From contig NZ_JAGWDK010000001.1 in NCBI RefSeq assembly GCF_018398875.1, forward strand, positions 248,001 through 312,000: 64,000 nucleotides of DNA, given 5' to 3'. Source of the DNA: Bradyrhizobium sp. sGM-13 (GTDB lineage Bacteria > Pseudomonadota > Alphaproteobacteria > Rhizobiales > Xanthobacteraceae). Under the pieces are notes generated by a model. It was not told the DNA's origin. It made no database searches and saw only the letters and a list, made by a program, of their open reading frames with translations. Below are positions 9,046 to 18,182 of this stretch, piece by piece (the stretch's first letter is position 1; each line of letters starts with the position of its first letter). The position numbers and the translations under genes are program-made.

Positions 9046-10053
9046 TCAGCGAACCTCGGCGAGATAGCGATCGACAAAGCCTTTTTGCATGTTTTCCATC
9101 TGGCCCCAGTCGACGTTCTTCGCACGCGCATATTCGCTGTCAGGCAGGAATTTCTTCTTCACCGCCTCGGGCAGATCGATCGGCCGCGCCGGCCGAAGGT
9201 AGGCGTTCGTCCAGATCGCCTGTCCCTTGTCCGACAAGAGATAGTCCAGCACCTTCTTGGCCTTGTCCTTATTGGGCGCGTTCTTGACGAGGCCGGCGAC
9301 GTAAGGAAACACCACCGACCCCTCGCAGGGGATCACGAATTCAAAATTGCCCTTTTCTGAGTATTTCGCGCGATAGGCGTTGAAATCATAATCGAACAGG
9401 ATCGGCATCTCTCCGGAGACGACGCGGGCGTAGGAAGTCTGCTTGGGGACAATCGGGTCGTTCTTCCGCAGATCCTTGAAGAAGTTGATCGCGGGATCGA
9501 AGTTCGCTTCGGAGCCACCGAGCGCCAGATTGATCGCGACCGCGCCGACATAGCCTACGGCGGCCGACGACGGATCGAGATAACCGACCATCCCCCGATA
9601 GTCGGGTTTCAGGAGATCCTTCCAGCAGGCCGGCACCGGCTTGCCGCCAAGCGCGTCCTTGTTCACGAACAGGCCAAGCGTGCCGGAATGAATCGTGGTC
9701 CAGTAACCGTCGGCATCCTTCAGGCCGGCGGGGACCTGGTCCCATCTCGCCGGTTTGTAAGGCTCGAGCGCATCCTGCGCCTTGGCCTTCATACCAAAGG
9801 TGACACCGAAATAGCCGATATCGCCCACCGGGTTATTCTTCTCGGCAAGTATCTGAGCAAGCGCTTGGCCGGAATTCTTGTTGTCGTGCGGGATATCGTA
9901 GTTGAGGTCGGCTTTGAGGGCCTTGAGCATGGAAGCCCAGTCCGCCCATTCCGGCGGGCAATTGTAGCAGATGACGTCGGCCGCTTTGGCGGATTGCCAG
10001 GGCGCGACTAGCAACAGCGCCAGCAAGGCAGCAACAAAACGGGCGGTCTTCAT
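9046..10053 (-). CDS. ABC transporter periplasmic substrate-binding protein
   Basis: A 335-residue receptor with a clear signal peptide (residues 1-24, cleavage after SAKA). The mature part has the layout of the Fe3+/polyamine/phosphonate receptor group, with GTLGLFVNKDALGG and a central hinge. The mature N-terminus carries an unusual CYNCPPEW pair of cysteines that could form a disulphide or bind metal. It is the first gene of the operon receptor-permease-permease-ATPase-phosphodiesterase. The ligand is unknown; the phosphodiesterase partner suggests a phosphodiester or phosphonate. Confidence 0.88.
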   Translation of the reverse strand: MKTARFVAALLALLLVAPWQSAKAADVICYNCPPEWADWASMLKALKADLNYDIPHDNKNSGQALAQILAEKNNPVGDIGYFGVTFGMKAKAQDALEPYKPARWDQVPAGLKDADGYWTTIHSGTLGLFVNKDALGGKPVPACWKDLLKPDYRGMVGYLDPSSAAVGYVGAVAINLALGGSEANFDPAINFFKDLRKNDPIVPKQTSYARVVSGEMPILFDYDFNAYRAKYSEKGNFEFVIPCEGSVVFPYVAGLVKNAPNKDKAKKVLDYLLSDKGQAIWTNAYLRPARPIDLPEAVKKKFLPDSEYARAKNVDWGQMENMQKGFVDRYLAEVR

Positions 10054-10223
10054 GGGGCACTCCGGGTTAGGGCGGCAATTGACGATCTCATCACCAATCG
10101 GTGTGACGTATAGGCCGCGTATGAAGGTTTTGCGACACAGCGTTTTGCGGGAAAGGCCGAAGCGCCGCCCGGCGCGCCATCAACGTCCGCCTGCCCCTCC
10201 TGATCGAACTGATCGCGGTCGCA

Positions 10224-12617
10224 TTAGATGCGTCCCAAGGCGGTCAGAATAACCTGAGGCGTCAGCGGGATCTCTGTGATGATTGCCCCAAACGGCCTGA
10301 GCGCGTCATTGACCGCATTGGTCACGGCGGCCGCCGCACCTGCCGTGCCGGCTTCCCCTGCGCCCTTCGCGCCCAGTTCCGATTCGAGGGTCGGTGTGAC
10401 CACATGTCCGACGTCGATGTCCGGCATTTCACCGGACATCGGAACCAGATAGTCGGCCATATTTGCGTTGGTGAGTTGGCCACGTTCGTCATACACACAT
10501 TTCTCGAATAGCGCGGCGCCAAGCCCCTGCACCACGCCGCCTCTGATCTGCTCATCAACCAGTTGCGGGTTGATAATCGTGCCGCAATCCTCGACCACCC
10601 AGTGCTTCAGCAGCTTCACAAAGCCCGTATCGGGATCAAGCTCCAGCCATGAGGCTTGAATGCCGTTGGTGAAGGCGAAAGGATATTCACGCGGGACAAA
10701 GTGCCTGGTCGCCATCAATTCGGGCTGAATACCTGGCGGCAGCGTGTCGGGACGGAAATAGACAATTCGCGCGAGCTCGCTCAGATCGATCCGCGGCTCG
10801 CCATCGCCGACATTCACTACCACGTTGTTGACAATATCGAGTTCGCTTGGCGTCGATTGCAGAACGGCAGCCGCTACGTCGAGGATGTTCTTGCGCAGTG
10901 TCTTGGCGGCTTGAAGCGCGGCCTCTCCACCGATACCAGCGCCGCGCGAAGCCCAGGTGCCCCCGCCATACGGCGTATTGTCGGTATCGCCCAGGATTAC
11001 GCGGACGCGATCCATTGAGACGCCAAGCACGCTTCCAACGATCTGTGCGGTAAGCGATTCCGATCCCTGCCCCTGCTCGGTGATACTTGTTTGGCAGATC
11101 ACTGAACCCTGCGCATCAACCCGCACCGCGACACCGTCCTGCGAGGATATCTTCGCACCGCCTACGCCATAAAACGCCGCACTCGGATTGGTAACTTCGA
11201 TGAAGCTCGCGATGCCGATGCCACGATGGATGTTGCTCACTCGCAGGGCGGCCTGCTCAGCGCGCAAGGCGTCATAGTCCATCATTTGAACGAGCTTGGC
11301 GAGCGCCGCATGGTGCGACAACTGCTCGAAGCGCAGACCTGATGGCGAGGCGCAGGGGTAGGCGTCGTCGGCAATCAGATTGCGGCGACGGATTTCAACC
11401 GGATCCATGGCAATCTTCATCGCCGCCAGATCGACCAGGCCCTCCGTCACCGAGCAGGCGATCGGATGGCCGACGGCACGGTACTGGCACATCACATTCT
11501 TGTTCTGGAATACGACGCGGGCACGGGCACGGTAATTCCCGGTCACATAGGGCCCGCCGACGAGATTGACGACCTGATTGGCCTCGATTGCGCTCGTGCG
11601 CGGGTACATGGAATAAGGCCCGATGCCCGTAAGATCGTCGATCTCGAATGCCATGATGGTGCCATCGCGCTTGACGCCGATCTTTCCCTTGCAGCGATGG
11701 TCGCGGGCATGAATATCGGTGTTGAAGCTCTCGACCCGGTCGGCGACGAACTTGACCGGACGCCGCAGGAGTTTGGATAATGCGTAGGTCGCCATCTCGT
11801 CGGCATAGATATGGACCTTGATACCGAAGGATCCGCCGACGTCCTTGCAGACGACGCGGACCTGTGATTCCTTCAAGCCAAGATGGAGCGCCGCGATATT
11901 CTGCACCATATGCGGCGCCTGCGTGCCTTGATAGATGGTCAGCCTGGCTTCCGCGGCGTTCCAGTCTGCCACCACCGCGCGCGGCTCCAGCGTCACGCCG
12001 GTGTGCCGTCCGAAAACGAACTCTGCTTCGACCACCTCGTCGGACTCGGCAAAGGCCTGATCGACGGCGCCCGCGTCGTGAATGCGCTCGAACGCCAGAT
12101 TGTCTCCAAGGGAGGCGTGGATCACAGGCGTTGCCGGATCGAGCGCGGCACGCATATCCGTTACGGCGTGCAGCTCCTCATATTTAACCAAGACATGCTC
12201 TGCGGCGTCCTCGGCCTGTGCGCGGCTGGCCGCCACCACGGCAGCGACCGCTTCACCCTGCCAGCACACTCGGTCGATAGCGATAGCATTCTGCGGAGCG
12301 GATTTAAGTCCCTTCAGATGCGAAAGCACGCCGACCCACGGCGTGATGACGGTCGATAGCTCGCTGCCTGAAACGACGGCGATGACTCCGGGCATCTGTT
12401 TGGCCGCTGAAGTCTCTATGCCAACGATCCTCGCGTGCGCGTGCGGCGAGCGTAGGAACACGGCATGCGCCATCCGCGGCAGCTCGATGTCGCTGACATA
12501 CAGCCCGCGTCCCTGCATCAGCCGATCGAGGTTCGGCCGCGGCACTGTCTTGCCGATATAGGAATTCGGACGGTCCAGCGCAGAAAGTGTTTGAAGATTT
12601 GACCGCTCCGACGTCAT
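10224..12617 (-). CDS. Molybdenum hydroxylase large subunit (xanthine dehydrogenase / CoxL family)
   Basis: A 797-residue catalytic subunit. An N-terminal alpha/beta hammerhead (~30-140) precedes two molybdopterin-binding regions; visible landmarks are GGSFGIKVHIYADE, QYRAVGHP (in place of the AYRGAGRP or AYRCSFR loops of xanthine and CO dehydrogenases) and GAKGAGEAGTAGA, which carries the catalytic Glu. The altered loop argues against true CO dehydrogenase. Enzymes of this group hydroxylate carbon next to nitrogen in heterocycles, or oxidise aldehydes. The ATG at 12617 overlaps the iron-sulphur subunit stop by ATGA; the longer frame is an artefact. Confidence 0.9.
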   Translation of the reverse strand: MTSERSNLQTLSALDRPNSYIGKTVPRPNLDRLMQGRGLYVSDIELPRMAHAVFLRSPHAHARIVGIETSAAKQMPGVIAVVSGSELSTVITPWVGVLSHLKGLKSAPQNAIAIDRVCWQGEAVAAVVAASRAQAEDAAEHVLVKYEELHAVTDMRAALDPATPVIHASLGDNLAFERIHDAGAVDQAFAESDEVVEAEFVFGRHTGVTLEPRAVVADWNAAEARLTIYQGTQAPHMVQNIAALHLGLKESQVRVVCKDVGGSFGIKVHIYADEMATYALSKLLRRPVKFVADRVESFNTDIHARDHRCKGKIGVKRDGTIMAFEIDDLTGIGPYSMYPRTSAIEANQVVNLVGGPYVTGNYRARARVVFQNKNVMCQYRAVGHPIACSVTEGLVDLAAMKIAMDPVEIRRRNLIADDAYPCASPSGLRFEQLSHHAALAKLVQMMDYDALRAEQAALRVSNIHRGIGIASFIEVTNPSAAFYGVGGAKISSQDGVAVRVDAQGSVICQTSITEQGQGSESLTAQIVGSVLGVSMDRVRVILGDTDNTPYGGGTWASRGAGIGGEAALQAAKTLRKNILDVAAAVLQSTPSELDIVNNVVVNVGDGEPRIDLSELARIVYFRPDTLPPGIQPELMATRHFVPREYPFAFTNGIQASWLELDPDTGFVKLLKHWVVEDCGTIINPQLVDEQIRGGVVQGLGAALFEKCVYDERGQLTNANMADYLVPMSGEMPDIDVGHVVTPTLESELGAKGAGEAGTAGAAAAVTNAVNDALRPFGAIITEIPLTPQVILTALGRI

Positions 12618-13099
12618 GGCCGGCGTCCCGCACGCGTCCACGCTGTACTTTCGATGGCGTCGACGATGGCCTGGTAGCCCGTACAGCGACAATAATTGCC
12701 GGAAAGATGTTCGCGTATCTGCTCTCGATCCGGACACGGCGATTGCTTCAGCAGATCCTGCGCCGCCATCAGCATTCCCGGCGTGCAGAAACCGCACTGC
12801 AGTGCATTACGCTCCCGGAATGCAGACTGCAAATCGGCAATCTCACCGCTGTCGGATACCCCCTCGATCGTCTCGATCGCTGCATTGTGTGTCTGCACCG
12901 CGAGCATCAGGCAGGAGCGGACGATGTCGCCATTGACGCGGACCGTGCATGCGCCGCACACGCCATGTTCACATCCGACATGCGTGCCGGTCAGCTTGAG
13001 ATGCTCGCGAAGAAAATCTGCCAGGTTCAGGCGCGGCAGTACATTCGCTTCGACGAGCTCGCCATTGACACTCAGCGCAACCGCAACCGCATCAGTCAC
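12614..13099 (-). CDS. Molybdenum hydroxylase [2Fe-2S] small subunit
   Basis: A 161-residue iron-sulphur subunit with both expected clusters: the plant-ferredoxin-like set CEHGVCGACTVRVNGDIVRSC and the helical-domain set CGFCTPGM ... CRCTGY. It passes electrons from the molybdenum centre to the FAD subunit. The GTG at 13099 is chosen because it overlaps the FAD-subunit stop as GTGA; a TTG 18 bases earlier also opens the frame. The gene order FAD-FeS-Mo with 4-base overlaps is typical of one operon. Confidence 0.92.
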   Translation of the reverse strand: MTDAVAVALSVNGELVEANVLPRLNLADFLREHLKLTGTHVGCEHGVCGACTVRVNGDIVRSCLMLAVQTHNAAIETIEGVSDSGEIADLQSAFRERNALQCGFCTPGMLMAAQDLLKQSPCPDREQIREHLSGNYCRCTGYQAIVDAIESTAWTRAGRRP

Positions 13100-13977
13100 G
13101 CTGACGCTCCCGCACAAAGATCAGGTCGGGCAAGCAGTAACGACACGCAGCGCGCCAACAGAACCTTCGCCAGATGCCGACGCATGGCGGGTGTCGCCTG
13201 TTGATCCTCCAGCGGATCGAGTTCATCGTCCAATGCAGAAGCGGCCTCAGACAACACCGCAGATGTGACAGCGACATCGACCAGCTTGCTTGCAGACTTG
13301 GCCAGCAACGGGCGATCGCCGACGGCAAAGAAGCCAAGTCGAAGATCGGCGAAGCGTTCATCCTTGATGGAGGCCTGCGCTGCGAGACCAACAATGGCAT
13401 AGTCGCCATGCCGACGGGCGAACTCATGAAAGAAATGCGTCGAATTTTTCGGAGTCAGCGGCAGCTCGACGGCAACCAGCAGCTCCTGCGGCGTAAGCGC
13501 GGTTTCGTAGATTCCGGCGAAGAACTCGTTTGCCGCAATCCGCCGCTCGCCGCCCGGTCCGCGGGCAATGATGGTAGCGCCAAGCGTGAGCATGCAGGCC
13601 GGCAGCTCCGAAGCCGGATCAGCGTGCGCAAGGCTCCCCCCAATCGTGCCGCGATTGCGGATCGCGGGATGGGCGATATGGGCGACCGCATCCTTCAGCA
13701 GGGGAGCATGGGCTGCTATTTCAGGGGATTTCAAGAGATCGGCGTGACGTGTCAACGCACCTATGGTGAGGACCCCTCTCTTCACCGCCGCCCCGCGCAA
13801 CTCGGTCAGCTCACCAATATCGACAATGAGATCCGGCGCGACCAGGCGCAGATTCATCGCCGGCACCAGGCTCTGGCCGCCCGACAACACCTTGGCCCGT
13901 TCGCCATACGCGGTCAGCAATTCCAGCGCATTGGCGACGCTGGTTGCGCGGGCATAAGCGAAAGCCGAGGCTTTCAT
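13096..13977 (-). CDS. Molybdenum hydroxylase FAD-binding medium subunit
   Basis: A 293-residue subunit with the FAD-contact motifs GGQSLVPAMNLRL (near 34) and TIGGSLAHADPASELPA (near 108), then a CO-dehydrogenase flavoprotein C-terminal domain. It takes electrons from the iron-sulphur subunit and passes them to an acceptor. The start at 13977 is preferred because GGGAGG lies 11 bases upstream; an in-frame ATG at 14010 has no ribosome site. It is the first gene of the three-subunit operon and is divergent from the luciferase-like gene. Confidence 0.9.
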   Translation of the reverse strand: MKASAFAYARATSVANALELLTAYGERAKVLSGGQSLVPAMNLRLVAPDLIVDIGELTELRGAAVKRGVLTIGALTRHADLLKSPEIAAHAPLLKDAVAHIAHPAIRNRGTIGGSLAHADPASELPACMLTLGATIIARGPGGERRIAANEFFAGIYETALTPQELLVAVELPLTPKNSTHFFHEFARRHGDYAIVGLAAQASIKDERFADLRLGFFAVGDRPLLAKSASKLVDVAVTSAVLSEAASALDDELDPLEDQQATPAMRRHLAKVLLARCVSLLLARPDLCAGASA

Positions 13978-14147
13978 TTTCGGCGTGACCTCCCGGCCAA
14001 CTATCGACATTTTCGCGCGATTAGACGGCTGAGACCGCCAAAGGTCAAGTTTGTTAGATGATTATTTCGAGTTTGAGCTTGTTTTCGAGCGACGAACGAC
14101 GCACGTTCTGTGCAAACAAAAAGCCTACCTTTGGGGAAGAGCGGACC

Positions 14148-15254
14148 ATGAAGCTTGGGTTCTTTACGATGCCGATCCATCCTGTCGACAAGGATTGGCG
14201 GCTTTCGCTCAAGGAAGATCGAGAGGCTTTCCTGCTTGCTGATGAGCTTGGGTTCACCGAAGGCTATGTCGGCGAGCACACTACCGACAGAGCCGAGAAC
14301 ATCACGTCCTGCATCGCATTCATTGCATGGCTCGCTGCGGCAACCAGCAAGATCAAACTTGGCACCGGCACCGTCAACATGCCGAACGCTCACCCTGCAG
14401 CGATCGCAGCCTCGATAGCGATGCTCGATCACATGCTCGACGGGCGACTGATCTTCGGCATCAGCCCGGGTGGTCTGCCGTCGGACGCGGAAGTGTTCGG
14501 CAATCTCGAGGCGGACAGGAATGCCATGTTTCTGGAGGCGATCAATCAGGTGCTTCAGATCTGGGCCAGCGAGCCGCCCTATAATCTGCAAGGTCAATTC
14601 TGGAATATATCGGTGCAGAAGACTCTGATCGAAGACATCGGCCAGGGCTTCATTCCGCGCCCACTGCAGCGGCCGCACCCGCCGATCGTGGTTACTGCGG
14701 TGGCGCCGTTTTCAAAGGGTGTGACCGAAGCCGCCGCGCGCGGTTGGGAACCAATCTCGGCCAACTTCCTGATGCCGGCCTGGGTGAAGAGCCATTGGCC
14801 GAAATACGTAGAGGGATGCGAACGCGTTGGCCGTCCTGCGGATCCAGCGAATTGGCGCGTTGCCAAAAGCGTGTTCGTAGCCAAGGACGCGGCTACCGCA
14901 AAGGCTTATGCCACGGATCCAAATGGATCTTACGTCTACTACTATCGCTCGTTGCTTACCAAGCTGAAGCGGAGCGGTCGCATCGAGCTGTTCAAGACCC
15001 GCCGCGATCAGCCGGACGACGAGGTGACGCTGGACTCGATCTGCGACAAGCTGATCATTCATGGCACGCCGGATAGCGTGGCGGATCAACTGCTGGCTTT
15101 TCAGGAAGAGACCGGCCCCTTCGGCACGTTGCTGTATGCTGGCAAGGACTGGAAAGACCGCGAACTGGGGCGACAGTCGATGGTCCTGATGGCCGAACAG
15201 GTCATGCCGAGGATCAATGCCGGCGCATCCGGCGATGCCAAGGCCGCCGAGTGA
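14148..15254 (+). CDS. LLM-class flavin-dependent monooxygenase (bacterial luciferase-like)
   Basis: A 368-residue TIM-barrel protein of the luciferase-like family, starting MKLGFFTMPIHP behind a GGGGAAGAG ribosome site. Family features include the GTGTVNMPNAHPA and GRLIFGISPGGLPSD segments that form the FMNH2 pocket. These enzymes use reduced flavin from a separate reductase to oxygenate their substrate, and a flavin reductase gene lies about 1 kb away. The substrate is unknown. The divergent molybdenum hydroxylase and the downstream hydrolase suggest a shared catabolic route. Confidence 0.88.
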   Translation: MKLGFFTMPIHPVDKDWRLSLKEDREAFLLADELGFTEGYVGEHTTDRAENITSCIAFIAWLAAATSKIKLGTGTVNMPNAHPAAIAASIAMLDHMLDGRLIFGISPGGLPSDAEVFGNLEADRNAMFLEAINQVLQIWASEPPYNLQGQFWNISVQKTLIEDIGQGFIPRPLQRPHPPIVVTAVAPFSKGVTEAAARGWEPISANFLMPAWVKSHWPKYVEGCERVGRPADPANWRVAKSVFVAKDAATAKAYATDPNGSYVYYYRSLLTKLKRSGRIELFKTRRDQPDDEVTLDSICDKLIIHGTPDSVADQLLAFQEETGPFGTLLYAGKDWKDRELGRQSMVLMAEQVMPRINAGASGDAKAAE

Positions 15255-15273
15255 TCCGCGGGGGGAGCTTGCC

Positions 15274-16148
15274 GTGGCGCTGAGCGATCGCATTCCCTAT
15301 CAAGCACAAGTCGACAGGCCGAAGCTCACCCTTCCCGGCGGCAAGAAACTCGCGGTATGGGTCATCCTCAATGTCGAGGAGTGGCGGATCGAGAACGCGA
15401 TGCCTCGCACCGTGCTGAGCCCGCCGATGGGCCAGCCGCTATTGCCCGACGTGCCGAACTGGTCCTGGCATGAATACGGGATGCGCGCCGGCTTCTGGCG
15501 ACAGCTCAAGGCGCTGACGGATCGCAAAATACCGGTTACGTTGGCGCTCAATGCCAATGTCTGCAACGCCTACCCGCGTGTCGCCTCCGCTGCGCTCGAC
15601 GCCGGCTTTGAATTCATGGGCCACGGTTTCGTGCAGGGGCCGATGCACAAGATCGAGAATCAGGCGGATGTCATCAAACGATCGGTCGAGACGATTTCGA
15701 AATTTGCAGGCAAGCCGCCGCGATCATGGGAAAGCCCCGGCCTCACCGAGACCGAGGAAACCCTCGATCTGCTACGCCTCAACGGCATCGAATACGTCGC
15801 GGATTGGGTGATCGACGATCTGCCGCAGGACATCGCTACGCCTCACGGCACCATCACGACGATCCCCTACTCGGTCGAACCAACGACATCGTCATCCACG
15901 CACTGCAGCATCTTTCTTCCGAGCAATTCCTGAAACGCTGCACCGATCAGTTCGATCGGCTATATCTAGAAGGCGCATCGAACGCGCGGATCATGGCGAT
16001 CTCAGTTCACCCGTACATCACGGGCGTGCCGCATCGTATCAAGTATCTGGAGGCGTTGCTTGACTATGTCCTGGGTCACGATGGCGTGGCCCTGATGACA
16101 GCCAGCGAGATTGGCGACTGGTATCGCGCAGAGATGGCAAAGATCTAG
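15274..16148 (+). pseudogene. Polysaccharide-deacetylase-family hydrolase (PuuE-like), single frameshift
   Basis: The first 200 or so residues (from GTG 15274, behind GGGGGAG) show the NodB fold as found in allantoinase-type relatives: VWVILNVEEWRIEN, HEYGMRAGFWR, FMGHGFVQGP and ESPGLTETEETL. At about 15880 the frame shifts: PYSVE is followed in the next frame by NDIVIHALQHLSSEQF, ending at 16148 with ISVHPYITGVPHR and EIGDWYRAEMAKI. One extra base in the GAACCAACG stretch would restore about 291 residues. It starts 19 bases after the luciferase-like gene, so they form one unit. The gene is either inactivated or mis-sequenced. Confidence 0.8.
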
Positions 16149-16200
16149 ATTTGATGTCTGCCGCAGGATCGTCGAAGGTCCAACGGGCTTCGGCGCTTGC

Positions 16201-16755
16201 TCACGAGAACTTACTGTCATCTCCAGCAATGAACCTTCCGAAACTACCGCGCGCAAACAGCAGGGGTTCCTGCCGATTATAGGCATAGGCCTCGACGGCG
16301 CCGAGGAAGATGATGTGGTCGCCGCCGTAATACCGATTGGCCGCGCGGCATTGGAAATTGGCAACGCAATCGGTCAACACCGGCGCGTTGCCAAGCCCCG
16401 GCGTCCAGTTCACGCCGGCGAACTTGTCATCCGACGACTTTGCGAACTGCGACGCCAGCGCCTGCTGGGAAGCTCCGAGAACGTTGACCGCAAAATGGCT
16501 GGCGTTCTGGAAGATCGTAAGCCCCTGCGAAAACATCCCGAGACTCCACAACACCAGCGGCGGATTGAGCGATACCGATGCAAAGGAGTTGCAGGTAACG
16601 CCATACGGCCTCCCGTCCGCGGTCATTGCCGTGACAATGGTGACGCCAGTGGCGAACGTGCCGAGCGCATTGCGAAAATCCCGCGGGTCAATCGCCGAGT
16701 TGCCGCTGGCAAGTTCATTGGCCGGATCGGCCGGATGTTTCGGTGCATCAGACAT
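16201..16755 (-). CDS. Flavin reductase (HpaC/DIM6-NTAB family)
   Basis: A 184-residue flavin reductase-like protein. The segment FRNALGTFATGVTIVTAM (near 28) and NSFASVSLNPPLVLWSL are the usual FMN-contact regions of the short-chain reductases that feed two-component monooxygenases. It lies 10 bases after the oxygenase gene 16766-17992 and probably supplies it with FMNH2 or FADH2, and perhaps the luciferase-like enzyme as well. Confidence 0.88.
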   Translation of the reverse strand: MSDAPKHPADPANELASGNSAIDPRDFRNALGTFATGVTIVTAMTADGRPYGVTCNSFASVSLNPPLVLWSLGMFSQGLTIFQNASHFAVNVLGASQQALASQFAKSSDDKFAGVNWTPGLGNAPVLTDCVANFQCRAANRYYGGDHIIFLGAVEAYAYNRQEPLLFARGSFGRFIAGDDSKFS

Positions 16756-16765
16756 CCGCCGGGCC

Positions 16766-17992
16766 TCAGAGCGTCAGATTTTCGGACGGCAGGCCAAGCG
16801 CCACGCGTCCATAATTGGTTCCTGCCGCATCAAAATTGAATGCGAGGTGCGAATTCACGGCGTGAGCGTCGCGGAACTGCCGCTGCAGCGCGCCTGACGT
16901 GAACAGGCTGCGTGCGCCACTTGCCGCGAACAACAGCGAGACCGCTTCGGTGCAGAGGTTCACGGCGAAGGCGCCATCCCGCCGCAACCTCGTCTTGACC
17001 GCAAGGTCTGGAATATGGCCCCGCCTCGCCTCGGACATCGCATCGATGCAGTTCGTACGCATCACGAGGCGAGCCGCATCGATCTTGGCGGACGCCTCCG
17101 CGATCTTGATTTGGGTAGTCTGCAGATCGCTGAGTTTGGCCCGATTGTAGGTCGAGGCCCGATGCCGGGCGAACTCGACGTAATCATTGAGACAGGCTTG
17201 CGCATTGCCCAAACCCACGCCCGACAAGACGTAGGGAAACAGCGAGAATACCGGTAGCGCATAGAGCGCGTTAGGATTGACGGCGCTTCCGGGCGTCGGT
17301 CCGCCGGTCAGATCGCTGACGGCGATGGTCATGTTCTCCGCAATGAAGCAATCCTCGACCCATACATCGTTCGACCCGGTACCGCACAGGCCCGTCGCAT
17401 TCCAGGTGTCGTTGATCCTGTACTCGCTCCGGTTGAGCAGGAATATCCGGTATTCGATACCCTCGGCCTCATCGTCCGAGGACACCACGCCTGCAAGCAT
17501 GTTCCAGTCGCAGGATTCCACACCCGAGGAGAACGGCCAATGACCGCGCAAGACGTATCCCCCTTCCGCCTTTCTCGCGCGCCCGGCTGGAAAGATGAAG
17601 GACGAGGCAATCAACGCATCGGCATTCCTGCTCCAAACCGCGTCCTGCGCATGCTTGTCGAACATGCCCAGCATCCAGTGGTGGCTGGCAAGGTTGGCGA
17701 AGTTCCATGCTACGGAAGCATCCGCCTGTGCCAATGCGTCGGAGCAATCGACCAGAGCCACATAGTCAAGCTCGGCACCTCCGACGCGCCTGGGCTGCAC
17801 GACCCGGAACAAGCCGGCGTCATGCAAATCACGTTCGGTCTCGGGCGGCAGGCGGCGGAGCTCCTCCGTCTTTGAAGCGCGACCGCGCAATTCCGGAATC
17901 AAGGCCTTGGCACGTGCAACCATGGCGGCATAGCTGTCCGAGCCCGGCCCCGCGGGTGAACCTGCATCCGGCTTGCGGCCGTGCTCCGCCAT
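16766..17992 (-). CDS. Two-component flavin monooxygenase oxygenase subunit (acyl-CoA-dehydrogenase fold)
   Basis: A 408-residue protein with the acyl-CoA dehydrogenase fold. The order of segments (LPPETERDLHDAGLFRV, GHWPFSSGVESCDWN, NATGLCGTGSNDVWVED) matches group D flavin monooxygenases such as HsaA-like and HPA-3-hydroxylase-C2-like oxygenases rather than CoA dehydrogenases. A GAGGAAA site precedes the ATG. The adjacent flavin reductase supports a two-component system that hydroxylates an aromatic or heteroaromatic compound. The exact substrate is not deducible. Confidence 0.82.
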   Translation of the reverse strand: MAEHGRKPDAGSPAGPGSDSYAAMVARAKALIPELRGRASKTEELRRLPPETERDLHDAGLFRVVQPRRVGGAELDYVALVDCSDALAQADASVAWNFANLASHHWMLGMFDKHAQDAVWSRNADALIASSFIFPAGRARKAEGGYVLRGHWPFSSGVESCDWNMLAGVVSSDDEAEGIEYRIFLLNRSEYRINDTWNATGLCGTGSNDVWVEDCFIAENMTIAVSDLTGGPTPGSAVNPNALYALPVFSLFPYVLSGVGLGNAQACLNDYVEFARHRASTYNRAKLSDLQTTQIKIAEASAKIDAARLVMRTNCIDAMSEARRGHIPDLAVKTRLRRDGAFAVNLCTEAVSLLFAASGARSLFTSGALQRQFRDAHAVNSHLAFNFDAAGTNYGRVALGLPSENLTL

Positions 17993-18113
17993 GTGTTTCC
18001 TCGCCTGCTCCGTTGCTTTACGCCGCCCGCACTTTGCCAGTCTATCGGCTGATGGCCAATGATCAAGGCGGGCGGAACATGGCTATCCGCCGCAAGAGGT
18101 TGCTCAAAAACGC

Positions 18114-18145
18114 AAAAAAGCCCGGCGGCCGATGGGCCACCGGGC
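18114..18145 (-). terminator. Rho-independent terminator after the GNAT gene
   Basis: On the minus strand an 11-base GC-rich stem (GCCCGGTGGCC / GGCCGCCGGGC, one internal mismatch, 4-base loop) is followed by TTTTTT. It sits about 40 bases after the GNAT stop codon, marking the end of the prophage-side transcript. Confidence 0.8.
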
Positions 18146-18182
18146 GAGTAGAGGCATTTTGAGGCAGGGAAATGCCAAGCAG

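Noticed and set aside
10224..13977. Carbon monoxide dehydrogenase (coxMSL)
   Set aside because: The subunit layout fits, but the active-site loop reads QYRAVGHP, not the AYRCSFR of true CO dehydrogenase.
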